A DNA stretch of 64,000 nt from Natronococcus pandeyae (GCF_008122205.1 NZ_PHNJ01000001.1:620001-684000), one strand, 5' to 3'. Counted from the first letter of the stretch, positions 8,536 to 18,062 are shown. Notes: generated from the letters alone by a model not told the origin. Numbers and translations: made by a program.

Positions 8536-10061
8536 TGATCGAAGCGCTAATCGCGGTCGCACTGGTGGGCGCGCTGGTGACGTTCATCGCGCCGAATCGT
8601 ATCGCTGGCAAACTGGCGTTCGCCATCAGCCTGATCCCCGCAGCGCTCAGCCTGTGGATGTTCACGGTGTTCGACGGCAGCGGAAACGCCTTACTCGACG
8701 GCGAACTCGCCTTCGAGTCCCAGATGGAGTGGATCCAGCTCGGCGACTACACGATCTCGTGGTTCGTCGGACTCGACGGGATCAGTCTCCCGCTGGTCGT
8801 CCTGACGACGGTGCTCACGACGCTCGCGATCATGAGCTCGTGGACGCCGATCGACGACCGTGAGTCGCAGTTCTACGGGCTCCTGTTGTTCATCGAGGCG
8901 AACCTGATCGGCGTCTTCACAGCGCTCGACTTCTTCGTCTGGTTCATCTTCTGGGAGGCGGTCCTGATCCCGATGTACCTGCTGATCGGTGTCTGGGGCG
9001 GCCCGCGCCGGAAGTACGCAGCGATCAAGTTCTTCGTCTACACGAACGTGGCGTCGCTGCTGATGTTCGGTGCGTTCATCACGCTCGTCTTCGGCCTCGG
9101 CGACGCCGTCACGAGTTTCGCGCTGCCCGAGGTCGCGTCGGCGATGCTCGACGGCGGGCCCGAAGGCTTCCTGGGCGTCGGCGGCTCGACGCTCGCCTCG
9201 ATCGTGTTCGTCGCGATGTTCCTCGGGTTCGCGGTGAAGGTCCCGATCGTTCCGTTCCACACGTGGCTGCCGGACGCCCACGTCGAGGCACCGACCCCCG
9301 CGTCGGTGCTGCTGGCCGGCGTCCTGCTGAAGATGGGGACCTACGCCCTGCTCCGATTCAACTTCACGATGTTCCCCGAGCAGGTCGAAGCGTATGCGAT
9401 CCCGATCGCGGCCATCGCGGTAATCAGCGTCATCTACGGCGCGATGCTCGCACTCGCTCAGACCGACCTGAAGCGGATCGTCGCCTACTCTTCGGTCTCG
9501 TCGATGGGCTACGTCATCCTCGGGCTGATCGCCTACACGCAGTTCGGCGTCGGTGGCGCGACCTTCCAGATGGTCAGCCACGGACTCATCTCCGGACTGA
9601 TGTTCATGGCGGTCGGCGTCATCTACAACGCGACCCACACCCGAATGGTGACGGATATGTCCGGGATGGCAGACCGGATGCCCGTCGCGGTCGGCATCCT
9701 CGTCGCCGGCGCCTTCGGCTACATGGGGCTGCCGCTAATGAGCGGCTTCTTCGGCGAGTTCACGATCTTCTTCGGGGCCTTCGGCGCAGAACAGCTTCCG
9801 TACTCGGAACTGTTCACCCCGCTGGCGATGTTCGGCATCGTCATCGTGGCCGGCTACCTGCTGTTTGCACTGCAGCGCACCGTCTTCGGACCGTATCACC
9901 TGGAAACCGACTACGAAGTGGGCCGCGCGCCGCTGCACGACGTCGCACCGATGTTCGTGCTGCTGGGCATCATCATCCTCCTCGGCGTGGCGCCCGAACT
10001 GATCTTCGAGATGATTACCGACGCAGTCGATCCGATACTCGAGAACGGAGGTGAACTGTAA
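8532..10061 (+). CDS. nuoM: NADH-quinone oxidoreductase subunit M (NuoM)
   Basis: Second antiporter-like pump subunit, 509 residues. Diagnostic stretches are FFVWFIFWEAVLIPMYLLIG (essential Glu in the fifth helix), PFHTWLPDAHVEAPTPAS, LLKMGTYALLRF and DLKRIVAYSSVSSMGYV. I chose ATG 8532, which overlaps the nuoL stop; an in-frame GTG at 8523 is also possible. The stop shares one base with the nuoN start. Confidence 0.96.
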   Translation: MMIEALIAVALVGALVTFIAPNRIAGKLAFAISLIPAALSLWMFTVFDGSGNALLDGELAFESQMEWIQLGDYTISWFVGLDGISLPLVVLTTVLTTLAIMSSWTPIDDRESQFYGLLLFIEANLIGVFTALDFFVWFIFWEAVLIPMYLLIGVWGGPRRKYAAIKFFVYTNVASLLMFGAFITLVFGLGDAVTSFALPEVASAMLDGGPEGFLGVGGSTLASIVFVAMFLGFAVKVPIVPFHTWLPDAHVEAPTPASVLLAGVLLKMGTYALLRFNFTMFPEQVEAYAIPIAAIAVISVIYGAMLALAQTDLKRIVAYSSVSSMGYVILGLIAYTQFGVGGATFQMVSHGLISGLMFMAVGVIYNATHTRMVTDMSGMADRMPVAVGILVAGAFGYMGLPLMSGFFGEFTIFFGAFGAEQLPYSELFTPLAMFGIVIVAGYLLFALQRTVFGPYHLETDYEVGRAPLHDVAPMFVLLGIIILLGVAPELIFEMITDAVDPILENGGEL

Positions 10062-11575
10062 TGGCGGTGTTCGAACTGCCCGAGTGGACCGCACTCGCGC
10101 CGGCGTTGATCCTCGTCGCGACCGCGCTGTTGCTGTTCGTCTTCGACAGCATCAACCCGCGGACGAGCAACCGATCGCTGCTCGCAGGGACGTCGGCGAT
10201 CGGTTCGCTGACCGCGCTGGGCGTCGCCGTCTGGTTCATGCTCGCCGGCGTCGGCACGCCGTCGGTCGACGGCGGCCGCGGCGTCGTCGAACTGTTCGGC
10301 GGCCAGTTCATCGTCGACCAGATGGCACTGTTCTTCATGGTCGTCGTCGCCGTCGTCACCGCGCTCGTCGCGGTGGCGAGCTACGACTACATGGAAGATC
10401 ACGCCTACCAGGCCGAGTACTACTCGCTGGTCATGCTGGCGGCGACGGGGATGGCCACGATGGCCGCCGCCAACAGTCTGGTAACGATCTTCATCGCGCT
10501 CGAGTTGGCCAGCCTCCCATCCTACGCGCTCGTCTCGATCCTGAAAAACAACCGCGGCAGCGTCGAGGCCGGCCTGAAGTACTTCCTGATCGGCGCGCTC
10601 TCGTCGGCGATCTTCGTCTACGGCGTCTCGCTGGTCTACGGCGCGACGGGCCACCTGCAACTCGACGCGATCGCCGAGAACCTCGAGGGTGCCGGCGAGT
10701 ACGGCGGCCTGCTCGGACTCGGCATCCTGATGATGATCGGCGGCTTCGCGTTCAAGACCGCGAGCGTCCCGTTCCACTTCTGGGCGCCCGAGGCCTACGA
10801 GGGCGCGCCGGCGCCGATCTCGGCGTTCCTCTCGTCGGCCTCGAAGGCCGCCGGCTTCGTGATCGCGTTCCGCGTGTTCACGACGGCGTTCCCGATCGAG
10901 GCGACGACGGCGGTGATCGGCATCGACTGGTCGCTCGCGTTCGTCATCCTCGCGATCGTCACGATGACGCTCGGCAACTTCGCCGCGGCGACCCAGGATA
11001 ACGTCAAGCGGATGCTGGCGTACTCCTCGATCGGTCACGCCGGCTACGCGCTGATCGGACTCGCCGGTCTCTCCGCGGACGGCGGGCAACTCGTGATGGG
11101 CGCGGCGATGATGCACCTGCTGGTCTACGGCTTCATGAACACGGGTGCGTTCCTGTTCGTCGCGCTCGCGGAGTACTGGGGCGTCGGCCGCACGTTCGAG
11201 GACTACAACGGGCTCGCGACCCAGGCCCCGGTCGCCTGTTTCGCGCTCGGGATCTTCATGTTCAGTCTCGCCGGCATCCCGCCGCTGGGCGGCTTCTTCA
11301 GCAAGTACTTCCTGTTCGTCGGCGCGATCGAAGCCGGAATGCTCGTCGTCGCCGCGGCGCTGGTCGTCAACAGCGCGCTGTCGCTGTACTACTACGCGCG
11401 GCTGGTGAAGGCCGTCTGGATCGAGGACCCCGTCGCGGATCGCGGCACGCTCTCCCAGCCGACGGGACTCTACGCGGCGATCGTCTTCGCTGCCGTGCTG
11501 ACCGTCGTCGCGCTCCCGGTGTTCGGTCCGATCGCGGACGCGGCTCTCGATGCCGCAGCCGTAGTTATCGGCTGA
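10061..11575 (+). CDS. nuoN: NADH-quinone oxidoreductase subunit N (NuoN)
   Basis: Third antiporter-like subunit and last gene of the operon, 504 residues. It shows ELASLPSYALVSILKNN, FHFWAPEAYEGAPAPISAFL, DNVKRMLAYSSIGHAGYAL and GIPPLGGFFSKYFLF, all typical of NuoN. The operon ends here without NuoE, F or G, so the complex has the 11-subunit Fpo-like shape and cannot use NADH through the usual flavin module. The natural electron donor is not visible in the window. Confidence 0.96.
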   Translation: MAVFELPEWTALAPALILVATALLLFVFDSINPRTSNRSLLAGTSAIGSLTALGVAVWFMLAGVGTPSVDGGRGVVELFGGQFIVDQMALFFMVVVAVVTALVAVASYDYMEDHAYQAEYYSLVMLAATGMATMAAANSLVTIFIALELASLPSYALVSILKNNRGSVEAGLKYFLIGALSSAIFVYGVSLVYGATGHLQLDAIAENLEGAGEYGGLLGLGILMMIGGFAFKTASVPFHFWAPEAYEGAPAPISAFLSSASKAAGFVIAFRVFTTAFPIEATTAVIGIDWSLAFVILAIVTMTLGNFAAATQDNVKRMLAYSSIGHAGYALIGLAGLSADGGQLVMGAAMMHLLVYGFMNTGAFLFVALAEYWGVGRTFEDYNGLATQAPVACFALGIFMFSLAGIPPLGGFFSKYFLFVGAIEAGMLVVAAALVVNSALSLYYYARLVKAVWIEDPVADRGTLSQPTGLYAAIVFAAVLTVVALPVFGPIADAALDAAAVVIG

Positions 11576-11703
11576 AGGGGCCAGGCGGGACGATTTCCGG
11601 ATTTCGACGGGTCGTTCGGTGAAACCTGTCGACACCTTCTTTCCGGTCGCGTGGATCGACTAAGCCGGTAGTTTTTACCCGTCGGGGTTGCAAGCCGCGG
11701 TAT

Positions 11704-13194
11704 ATGGTTTTCCGGCTCGTACTCGGGTGTGGAACTGTCGGTCGGCAGGTTGCCGAGCGGCTTCCCGAGTACGACGGACAGCTACTGGTCATCACGGAAA
11801 ACGGGAACAACGTCGAGACGCTCCGCGACGAGAGCATCCCGGCTCGTAACGCCGATCCGACGGATCCCGCGGTACTCGAGAGCATCGAGACGCCCGACGT
11901 CGTTCTCGTCGGCAGCGATCGAACCGACTGTAACCGTCTCGTGCTCGAGCGCGCCCGGGCACAGTTCCCGACCGCGTCGATCGTCGCGTATCTCGGCGGA
12001 AATCCGTCACCGGACGACCGCGAGACGTTCGACGAACTCGCGGACCACGTCGTCGACGCCGAGCAGGCGATGGTCGACGGCGTCCTCGAGGAGGCGGCGA
12101 GTTCGGCGGCCGAGTCCGCGATCGAACTGCGACGTCACCTGCAGGGGATCGACGGTCGACTCGCCGTCGTGATGCACGACAACCCCGATCCCGACGCCAT
12201 CGCGAGCGCCGTTGCCCTGGCAGAGATCGCGGAGTCGCTCGGCGTCTCGGCGGACGCCTGCTACTTCGGCGACATCTCACACCAGGAGAATCGGGCGATG
12301 GTCAACCTGCTCGAACTCGACCTGCGCAATCTCGACCCCACCGACTCGCTCTCGGAGTACGCGGCGTTCGCGCTGGTCGATCACTCCCGGCCGGGGGTAA
12401 ACGACCAGTTGCCGGACGATCTCCACGTCGATATCGTCATCGACCACCATCCGCCACGCGGGCCGGTGGCGAGCGAGTACGTCGATTTGCGCGAACACGC
12501 GGGCGCGACCAGTACCGTCCTCACCGAGTACGTCGACCAGTTCGAGACGTTCGATCGAGCGACGGCGACGGCGTTACTCTACGGCATCCGGGTCGATACG
12601 AACGAGTTTACGCGAGAGGTCTCGGCCGCCGACTTCGAGGCCGCGTCGACGCTCTGGCCACACGTCGACACGGACGTGCTTTGCCGGATCGAGCAGCCGT
12701 CACTCGGGGGCGACACCTTAGAGACGATCGCACGGGCGATCAAGAACCGAGAACAGCGGGGATCGGTCGCGGTCGCGAGCGTTGGCCAGATCGGCGACCG
12801 TGACGCCCTCCCGCAGGCGGCCGACCGCCTGCTCACGATGGAGGGGGTCGAGACGACGCTCGTCTTCGGGTTCATGGACGAGATGGTGTTCGTCTCCGCC
12901 CGCTCACGGTCGAACGGCGTCGACCTCGGCGAGACGCTGCGGGACGCCTTCGACCAGATCGGCAGCGCGGGCGGTCACGCGGACATGGCGGGTGCCCAAC
13001 TCGAGATCGGAATTCTCGCCAGCGCGGACGACGTGGAGGAGGTCGAATCGATCGTCAGCGTCGTCGAGGAGGTAATCACGAACCGGTTCTTCGAGGCGAT
13101 GGAGACGCGACCGGGGACGCCGGTCGGCACCTACGTCCGGACCAGCGAGTGGCTGTTTGCGCCGGACAGCACCGATTCCGGCGAGTCCACCTGA
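11704..13194 (+). CDS. DHH-family phosphoesterase with N-terminal TrkA-N domain
   Basis: 496 residues in three parts. Residues 1-~120 form a Rossmann TrkA-N-like domain (LVLGCGTVGRQVAERL, then DPTDPAVLES). Residues ~150-310 form a DHH phosphoesterase domain with metal-binding motifs HDNPDPDA (158-165), VDHSRPG (225-231) and the name motif DHH (247-249). A DHHA1-type C-terminal domain follows, with GSAGGHADMAG. Family members cleave phosphodiesters, either small nucleotides (cyclic dinucleotides or pAp) or nucleic acids; the substrate here is unknown. The nucleotide-binding front end suggests ligand control. The gene stands alone, with a TATA-like AGTTTTTACC about 30 nt upstream. Confidence 0.88.
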   Translation: MVFRLVLGCGTVGRQVAERLPEYDGQLLVITENGNNVETLRDESIPARNADPTDPAVLESIETPDVVLVGSDRTDCNRLVLERARAQFPTASIVAYLGGNPSPDDRETFDELADHVVDAEQAMVDGVLEEAASSAAESAIELRRHLQGIDGRLAVVMHDNPDPDAIASAVALAEIAESLGVSADACYFGDISHQENRAMVNLLELDLRNLDPTDSLSEYAAFALVDHSRPGVNDQLPDDLHVDIVIDHHPPRGPVASEYVDLREHAGATSTVLTEYVDQFETFDRATATALLYGIRVDTNEFTREVSAADFEAASTLWPHVDTDVLCRIEQPSLGGDTLETIARAIKNREQRGSVAVASVGQIGDRDALPQAADRLLTMEGVETTLVFGFMDEMVFVSARSRSNGVDLGETLRDAFDQIGSAGGHADMAGAQLEIGILASADDVEEVESIVSVVEEVITNRFFEAMETRPGTPVGTYVRTSEWLFAPDSTDSGEST

Positions 13195-13260
13195 ACACGG
13201 CCGGCAGCGAACGACAGCGCGGCGACAGCGCTTTTGCACTGGCGTCCCGTGTGGCACCGT

Positions 13261-14070
13261 ATGGAGATTGCGTCGGACAGGAGCAAACCCCAGGTCGAGG
13301 ACTACATGACCCGCGACGTGGTGACGGTCTCGCCGGACACGACGGTCGGCAAGGTCGCGAATCGAATCGCAGAGAGCGACAACCATAGCGGGTTTCCGGT
13401 CTGTGAGCGTCGCCGCGTTGAGGGGTTCATCAGCGCTCGCGATCTGCTGGTCGCGGAGGAGGACGACCCGATCTTCAAGGTGATGACGACGGACCTGCTC
13501 GTCGCACACCCGGAGATGAAGGTGACCGACGCGGCCCGGGTCATCCTGCGTTCGGGCATCCAGAAACTCCCCGTCGTCGACGACGCAGGGAACCTCGTCG
13601 GCATCATCTCGAACGCCGACGTGATCCGGAGCCAGATCGAACGCGCGACGCCCGAGAAGGTCGGCAAACTCGTCCGGACACTCGAGCAGATCCACGACAT
13701 CGAACTGCGCCAGGAGCGACGGACGGTCCCGCTCGGCAATCTCACCCCGACTCAGGGGCGGGTGTACGCCGACGAACTCGAGGGCCGGCGCTACGAACTC
13801 GAGCACGGACTGGCCGAACCGCTGGTCGTGATCGACAACGGCGGGGCGCTGTTGCTGGCCGACGGCCACCATCGCGTGCTCGCGGCCGACCGGCTGTCGA
13901 TCGACGAGATGGACGCGTACGTGATCGTCATCGACCGGGCGATCGATCTCGGGATGGCCCGGACGGCGGCGAAGGAGGGCCTGGAGTCGATCGATGACAT
14001 CGAGGTCGTCGACTACGCGCGCCACCCGCTGGTCCAGACGACGAAACGGCTCCAGTCCGAGGAGGAGTGA
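13261..14070 (+). CDS. Two CBS domains fused to a ParB/sulfiredoxin-like domain
   Basis: 269 residues. Two CBS modules (about 12-65, starting QVEDYMTRDVVTVSPDTT, and 70-125, with RSGIQKLPVVDDAGNLVGI) normally sense adenosine nucleotides. The C-terminal ~120 residues match the ParB N-terminal fold: ADELEGRRYELEHG, PLVVIDNGG and the motif ADGHHRVLAA. In ParB/Srx enzymes this motif binds nucleotide. The activity here is unknown; a nucleotide-gated CTPase or kinase is possible. ATG 13261 is chosen because an upstream in-frame ATG lacks homology to the CBS start. Confidence 0.85.
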   Translation: MEIASDRSKPQVEDYMTRDVVTVSPDTTVGKVANRIAESDNHSGFPVCERRRVEGFISARDLLVAEEDDPIFKVMTTDLLVAHPEMKVTDAARVILRSGIQKLPVVDDAGNLVGIISNADVIRSQIERATPEKVGKLVRTLEQIHDIELRQERRTVPLGNLTPTQGRVYADELEGRRYELEHGLAEPLVVIDNGGALLLADGHHRVLAADRLSIDEMDAYVIVIDRAIDLGMARTAAKEGLESIDDIEVVDYARHPLVQTTKRLQSEEE

Positions 14071-14140
14071 CGGGAGACGAGACGCTCCGTTCGGCTGACC
14101 ACTGGTGAGGGTTTTCTGCCTTCAGCGAGTATCCCGTCCG

Positions 14141-14878
14141 ATGACCGACGAGAGTTCAGAGCGCGTCCTCGTTGCGGGTGCGAGTGGTGAGACGGGAACG
14201 GAACTGCTGGCCGTGTTGCGACCGACGGATCTCACCGTCCGCGCCACGACCAGATCGTACGCGAACGTCGAGCAACTCGAGCGACTCGGAGCAGACGAGG
14301 TCGCCGTGGTCGATTTCTTCGAACCGGCCGACGCGGTGACGGCCGTCGAGGGCTGTGATATCGTCTGCTGTGCGCTCGGCACGCCGCCGAGTTACCGCCA
14401 CACCATCGGTGGCAAGCTGGTCGATCGAACCGGGGTCAGCAACTTGCTGACGGCGGCGGTGAGCGAGGACATCTCTCATTTCGTCTACCAGAGTGCGATC
14501 GGCGTCGGGAGCTCCAAACCCGGACTCCCGCTTCCAGCCAGACTCATCATCCGGGGGTCGTTGCGAGCCAAGCGAGACGCCGAGACCGCGATCCGTCGGT
14601 CGGGGATCGAGTACACGATCCTCAGACCCGGCAAACTCACGAACGAACCGCCCAGCGGCGAGGTCGTCGTCGGCGAGGGCGGCGACTCCGTCTCTGGGTC
14701 GATCTCGCGTGCCGACGTGGCACGTATCATGGCTGCGGCCCCATTTACGCCGGACGCACGCAACCACACGTTCGAGATCGTGAGCCGCAGCGGACTCTCG
14801 GGTCCGCCAAAGCGCTCGGTCGACGTCGACTGGGCGTTCGATCGAATCAACGCCGATCGGGATCGAATGCGCCTCTAG
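14141..14878 (+). CDS. Atypical short-chain dehydrogenase/reductase (NmrA-like)
   Basis: 245 residues with the N-terminal dinucleotide-binding pattern VLVAGASGETGTELLAVL. A DFFEPADAVTAVEGCD segment and the strand/loop FVYQSAIGVGSS follow, as in the SDR-a5/NmrA group. The classical YxxxK pair is not evident; AKRDAETAIRRSGIEYTILRPG is the equivalent helix and the usual 'TILRPG' signature. Such proteins are NAD(P)-binding sensors or reductases with varied substrates, and nothing nearby specifies one. Start ATG 14141. Confidence 0.85.
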   Translation: MTDESSERVLVAGASGETGTELLAVLRPTDLTVRATTRSYANVEQLERLGADEVAVVDFFEPADAVTAVEGCDIVCCALGTPPSYRHTIGGKLVDRTGVSNLLTAAVSEDISHFVYQSAIGVGSSKPGLPLPARLIIRGSLRAKRDAETAIRRSGIEYTILRPGKLTNEPPSGEVVVGEGGDSVSGSISRADVARIMAAAPFTPDARNHTFEIVSRSGLSGPPKRSVDVDWAFDRINADRDRMRL

Positions 14879-14925
14879 GCGCGCACCCGGAATCCTTAAT
14901 GGATTGTCCGGCAAAAATTACGATC

Positions 14926-16626
14926 ATGTACGACGACGAGGATCTCGAGTCCATTCGCCAGGCCACCGAAGAGTGGGAGGAAGAGACGCTCGAACCGACA
15001 CTCGAGGCACACGGCGAGCGCCAGGATCGGTTCGCGACGGTCTCGAACACCGAGGTGGACCGGCTCTACACGCCAGACGACGTGAGCGATCTGGACTACC
15101 TCGAGGATCTCGGCTTCCCCGGCGAGGAGCCCTACACCCGCGGCCCGTATCCGACGATGTATCGCGGGCGCACGTGGACGATGCGTCAGTTCGCCGGCTT
15201 CGGAACGGCCGAAGAGACCAACGAGCGGTTTCACTACCTGATCGATCAGGGCCAGACCGGCCTCTCGACGGCGTTCGACATGCCGACGCTGATGGGACTG
15301 GACTCCGACGATCCGATGAGCGAGGGCGAGATCGGCAAGGAGGGCGTCGCGGTCGACACCCTCCGAGACATGGAGATCCTCTTCGACGGGATCGACTTAG
15401 AGGAGATCTCGACCTCCTTCACGATCAACCCCTCCGCACCGGTGATCTACGCGATGTACATCGCGCTGGCCGACCAGCAGGGGGTTCCGCGGGAGAACAT
15501 CCGTGGAACCCTCCAGAACGACATGTTCAAGGAGTTCATCGCCCAGAAGGAGTGGGTGATCCCACCGGAGCCTTCCCTGGATCTAGTCACTGACACGATC
15601 GAGTTCTCGACCGAGCAGACGCCGAAGTTCCACCCCGTCTCGATCTCGGGCTATCACATCCGCGAGGCCGGCTCGACGGCCGTCCAGGAACTCGCCTTTA
15701 CCCTCGCCGACGGCTTCGGCTACGTCGAGGACGCGATCGATCGCGGGCTGGACGTCGACGAGTTCGCGCCTCGCCTCTCTTTCTTTTTCAACTGTCACAA
15801 CTCCTTCTTCGAGGAGATCGCGAAGTACCGGGCGGCGCGGCGCATCTACGCCCGCGTGATGGACGACTGGTACGGTGCGGAGAAGGCCGAGTCCAAGCGG
15901 CTCAAGTTCCACACCCAGACCGCGGGCCAGTCGCTGACGGCCCAGCAGCCGCTGAACAACGTCGCCCGCGTGACGATCCAGGCCTTAGCCGGCGTCCTCG
16001 GCGGCACGCAGTCGCTGCACACCAACAGCTTCGACGAGGCGCTCGCGCTGCCCGGCGAGAAGGCCGTCCGAGTCGCGCTCCGAACCCAGCAGATCATCGC
16101 CGAGGAGTCCGGCGCCGCGGACATCGTCGATCCGCTGGGCGGGAGCTTCGCCGTCGAGTCTATCACTAACGAGACCGAGGAGCGCGCGATGCGCTACATC
16201 GAGGAGATCCGCGACATGGGCGACGGCTCGGTCCGCGACGGGATTCTCGAGGGGATCGACGAGGGCTACTTCCTCCGCGAGATCCAGGAGGCCTCCTACG
16301 AGTACCAGGAACGAGTCGAACGCGGGGAGGAAGTGGTCGTCGGCGTCAACGAGTACACGATCGAGGAGGATACCAGCCCCGATATTCTCCAGGTCGACGA
16401 GACCACGGCGGAGCGACAGCTCGGGCGACTCGAGGACGTCAAGGACGAACGCGACGACGCCGAGGTGGAGGCGACGCTCGAGGAACTCCAGGGGGCCATC
16501 GATCGCGGCGAGAACACGATGCCGTACATCATCGACGCGGTGAAGGCCTACGCGACGATGGGCGAGATCATGGACGTGTTCGAGGCCGAGCACGGTGCCT
16601 ACAGCGAACAGATCGGCCTCGCCTGA
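14926..16626 (+). CDS. Methylmalonyl-CoA mutase, large-subunit catalytic domain
   Basis: 566 residues covering the substrate-binding TIM barrel of the alpha chain: YTRGPYPTMYRGRTWTMRQF, GLSTAFDMPTLMGLDSDDP, SISGYHIREAGSTAVQELAF, LSFFFNCHNSFFEEIAKYRA and QTAGQSLTAQQPLNNV are all diagnostic. The B12-binding domain (DxHxxG) is absent, as expected for archaea where it is a separate small subunit, not found in this window. It isomerises methylmalonyl-CoA and succinyl-CoA. ATG 14926 is favoured: a CCTTAAT TATA-like element lies ~30 nt upstream, so the in-frame ATG at 14899 would sit inside the promoter. Confidence 0.93.
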   Translation: MYDDEDLESIRQATEEWEEETLEPTLEAHGERQDRFATVSNTEVDRLYTPDDVSDLDYLEDLGFPGEEPYTRGPYPTMYRGRTWTMRQFAGFGTAEETNERFHYLIDQGQTGLSTAFDMPTLMGLDSDDPMSEGEIGKEGVAVDTLRDMEILFDGIDLEEISTSFTINPSAPVIYAMYIALADQQGVPRENIRGTLQNDMFKEFIAQKEWVIPPEPSLDLVTDTIEFSTEQTPKFHPVSISGYHIREAGSTAVQELAFTLADGFGYVEDAIDRGLDVDEFAPRLSFFFNCHNSFFEEIAKYRAARRIYARVMDDWYGAEKAESKRLKFHTQTAGQSLTAQQPLNNVARVTIQALAGVLGGTQSLHTNSFDEALALPGEKAVRVALRTQQIIAEESGAADIVDPLGGSFAVESITNETEERAMRYIEEIRDMGDGSVRDGILEGIDEGYFLREIQEASYEYQERVERGEEVVVGVNEYTIEEDTSPDILQVDETTAERQLGRLEDVKDERDDAEVEATLEELQGAIDRGENTMPYIIDAVKAYATMGEIMDVFEAEHGAYSEQIGLA

Positions 16627-16702
16627 GCGGTCCAGTTCCGGCCCCGCCTTGCGGTTCCCTCCCCAACCTACTCGACTGGCGACGTGATACGAAGCGTAAC
16701 CG

Positions 16703-17617
16703 ATGGTCTCGACGCGCGTCGTCGTCCTCGTCTCGCTGGTCGCGAGTCTCGTCATCGCAGTTGCGAAGTTCGTCGCCTACCTGCTGACTGGGAACGTGAG
16801 CATGCTGAGCCAGACGTACTACTCGCTCAGCGACGCGGGGAACCAGGTGTTGTTGCTCCTCGGATTTCGACTCAGCGAGGCGGGCGCGAGCCGGAAACAC
16901 CCGTTCGGACGAGGGAAAGAGCAGTACTTCTTCGCGTTCGTCGTTACGGTGCTCCTGTTCGGCATCGCCGGCTTCGCGTCGGTCCGGGAGGGGTACGGCG
17001 CCCTCGGATCGCCGTTCGCCGAGGCCGACGTCAGGATCAACTACGTCGTCCTCGGGGTCGCCCTGCTGTTCGAGTCCTACGCGTTCTACAAGTCCTACGG
17101 CGGGATGAAACGCGAGAGCGACGTCGAGGGCTTTGGCTCGCTGCTCGAGACGTTCCGGCGCTCGAAGGACGCACCCCTGCTCACGGCGGCGACGGAGAAC
17201 TTCGTCGCCGTCATCGGCGTCGTCGTCGCCATTCTCGGCGTCTACCTCACGGACCGTACCGGGGCGGTCGTCTACGACGCCGCGGCGAGTATCGTGATCG
17301 GGCTGTTGCTGATGTTCCTCGCGCTGGCGCTCGCGTGGGAGAACCGCAGTCTCATCGTCGGCGAGGGCGTTACTCGCCGCGAACGCGCCGAGATCGTCGA
17401 CGCCATCGACGCGGTCGACGGCGTCGAGGAGTTGCTCGACCTCCGGACGATGCATCTGGGTCCGGAGTCGGTGCTCGTGGCGTGTGACATCCGGTTCCGT
17501 TCGGACCTCGACACTGCAGGCGTCGAGGAGACGGTCGATATCGTCGAAGATGCGATTCGAGCGCGCGTCCCCGAAGCCGACCGGATCTACGTCGAAGCGG
17601 AATCGAAGATACCGTAA
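16703..17617 (+). CDS. Cation diffusion facilitator (CDF) transporter
   Basis: 304 residues with about six membrane helices followed by a soluble ~90-residue C-terminal domain. It shows LSQTYYSLSDAGNQVLLLLG, where family members have the SxAxHxxxD metal site; here the acidic/His pair is altered (S-D-A-G-N), so the metal may be unusual or transport weakened. The motif RKHPFGRGKEQYFF is strongly conserved. CDF proteins usually export Zn, Mn, Fe or Co in exchange for protons. It is a single gene. Confidence 0.88.
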   Translation: MVSTRVVVLVSLVASLVIAVAKFVAYLLTGNVSMLSQTYYSLSDAGNQVLLLLGFRLSEAGASRKHPFGRGKEQYFFAFVVTVLLFGIAGFASVREGYGALGSPFAEADVRINYVVLGVALLFESYAFYKSYGGMKRESDVEGFGSLLETFRRSKDAPLLTAATENFVAVIGVVVAILGVYLTDRTGAVVYDAAASIVIGLLLMFLALALAWENRSLIVGEGVTRRERAEIVDAIDAVDGVEELLDLRTMHLGPESVLVACDIRFRSDLDTAGVEETVDIVEDAIRARVPEADRIYVEAESKIP

Positions 17618-17632
17618 CCGCGTCGCCGATCG

Positions 17633-17917
17633 TCACACAGCGTGCTCGTCGAACCGGGAGACGGCCGTCACGACGAGCACGAGCGTCACCAGGAAGACCC
17701 CTACGGAGACGCCGCCGTAGAGAGCGAACGTCACAGGCGAGACGACGAACCTGATGCCGAGGACGGTGACCTCCTCGAGGCCGCTCTGGGCGGGGAGGAC
17801 GGAGCCCAGCAGCGCGCCGAAGGCGGCCGTCGCGAGGACGAGCGCGAGGCCCAGAGTGAGGACGAGTCGCCGTCCCCCGAACGTTCGGCCAGCGTTTCGG
17901 TCGCCGTCGGTCGTCAT
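17633..17917 (-). CDS. Small two-helix membrane protein (DUF7520-like)
   Basis: 94 residues with two hydrophobic segments (about 15-35 and 60-85) joined by a loop LPAQSGLEEVTVLGIRFVVS. It resembles a haloarchaeal family that I recall as DUF7520, a number I cannot verify here. It starts at ATG 17917, with a TATA-like TCTATATC about 30 nt upstream. That box lies in the same short region that serves the divergent 28-residue gene at 17976. No function is known. Confidence 0.7.
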   Translation of the reverse strand: MTTDGDRNAGRTFGGRRLVLTLGLALVLATAAFGALLGSVLPAQSGLEEVTVLGIRFVVSPVTFALYGGVSVGVFLVTLVLVVTAVSRFDEHAV

Positions 17918-17975
17918 AGCCGACGGTTCGGTGACGTGATATAGACTTTTGTCGGTTTCTCCCGTCGACACGGGT

Positions 17976-18062
17976 ATGGAAGAGAAGGAACTGTTCGGGC
18001 TGTTGCTCGTCGGAATCGCCCTGATGATGGCGCTGACCGGGTTCGTCCTCATCATCAACTGA
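17976..18062 (+). CDS. 28-residue single-helix membrane protein
   Basis: A 29-codon frame: a charged N-terminus (MEEKELFG) followed by one continuous hydrophobic helix (LLLVGIALMMALTGFVLIIN) up to the stop. A TATA-like ATATAG at about 17939 lies ~35 nt upstream, facing away from the 17917 gene, so the two share a bidirectional promoter. Codon use is GC-rich like its neighbours. The composition and promoter position make it a likely real microprotein. Function unknown. Confidence 0.6.
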   Translation: MEEKELFGLLLVGIALMMALTGFVLIIN

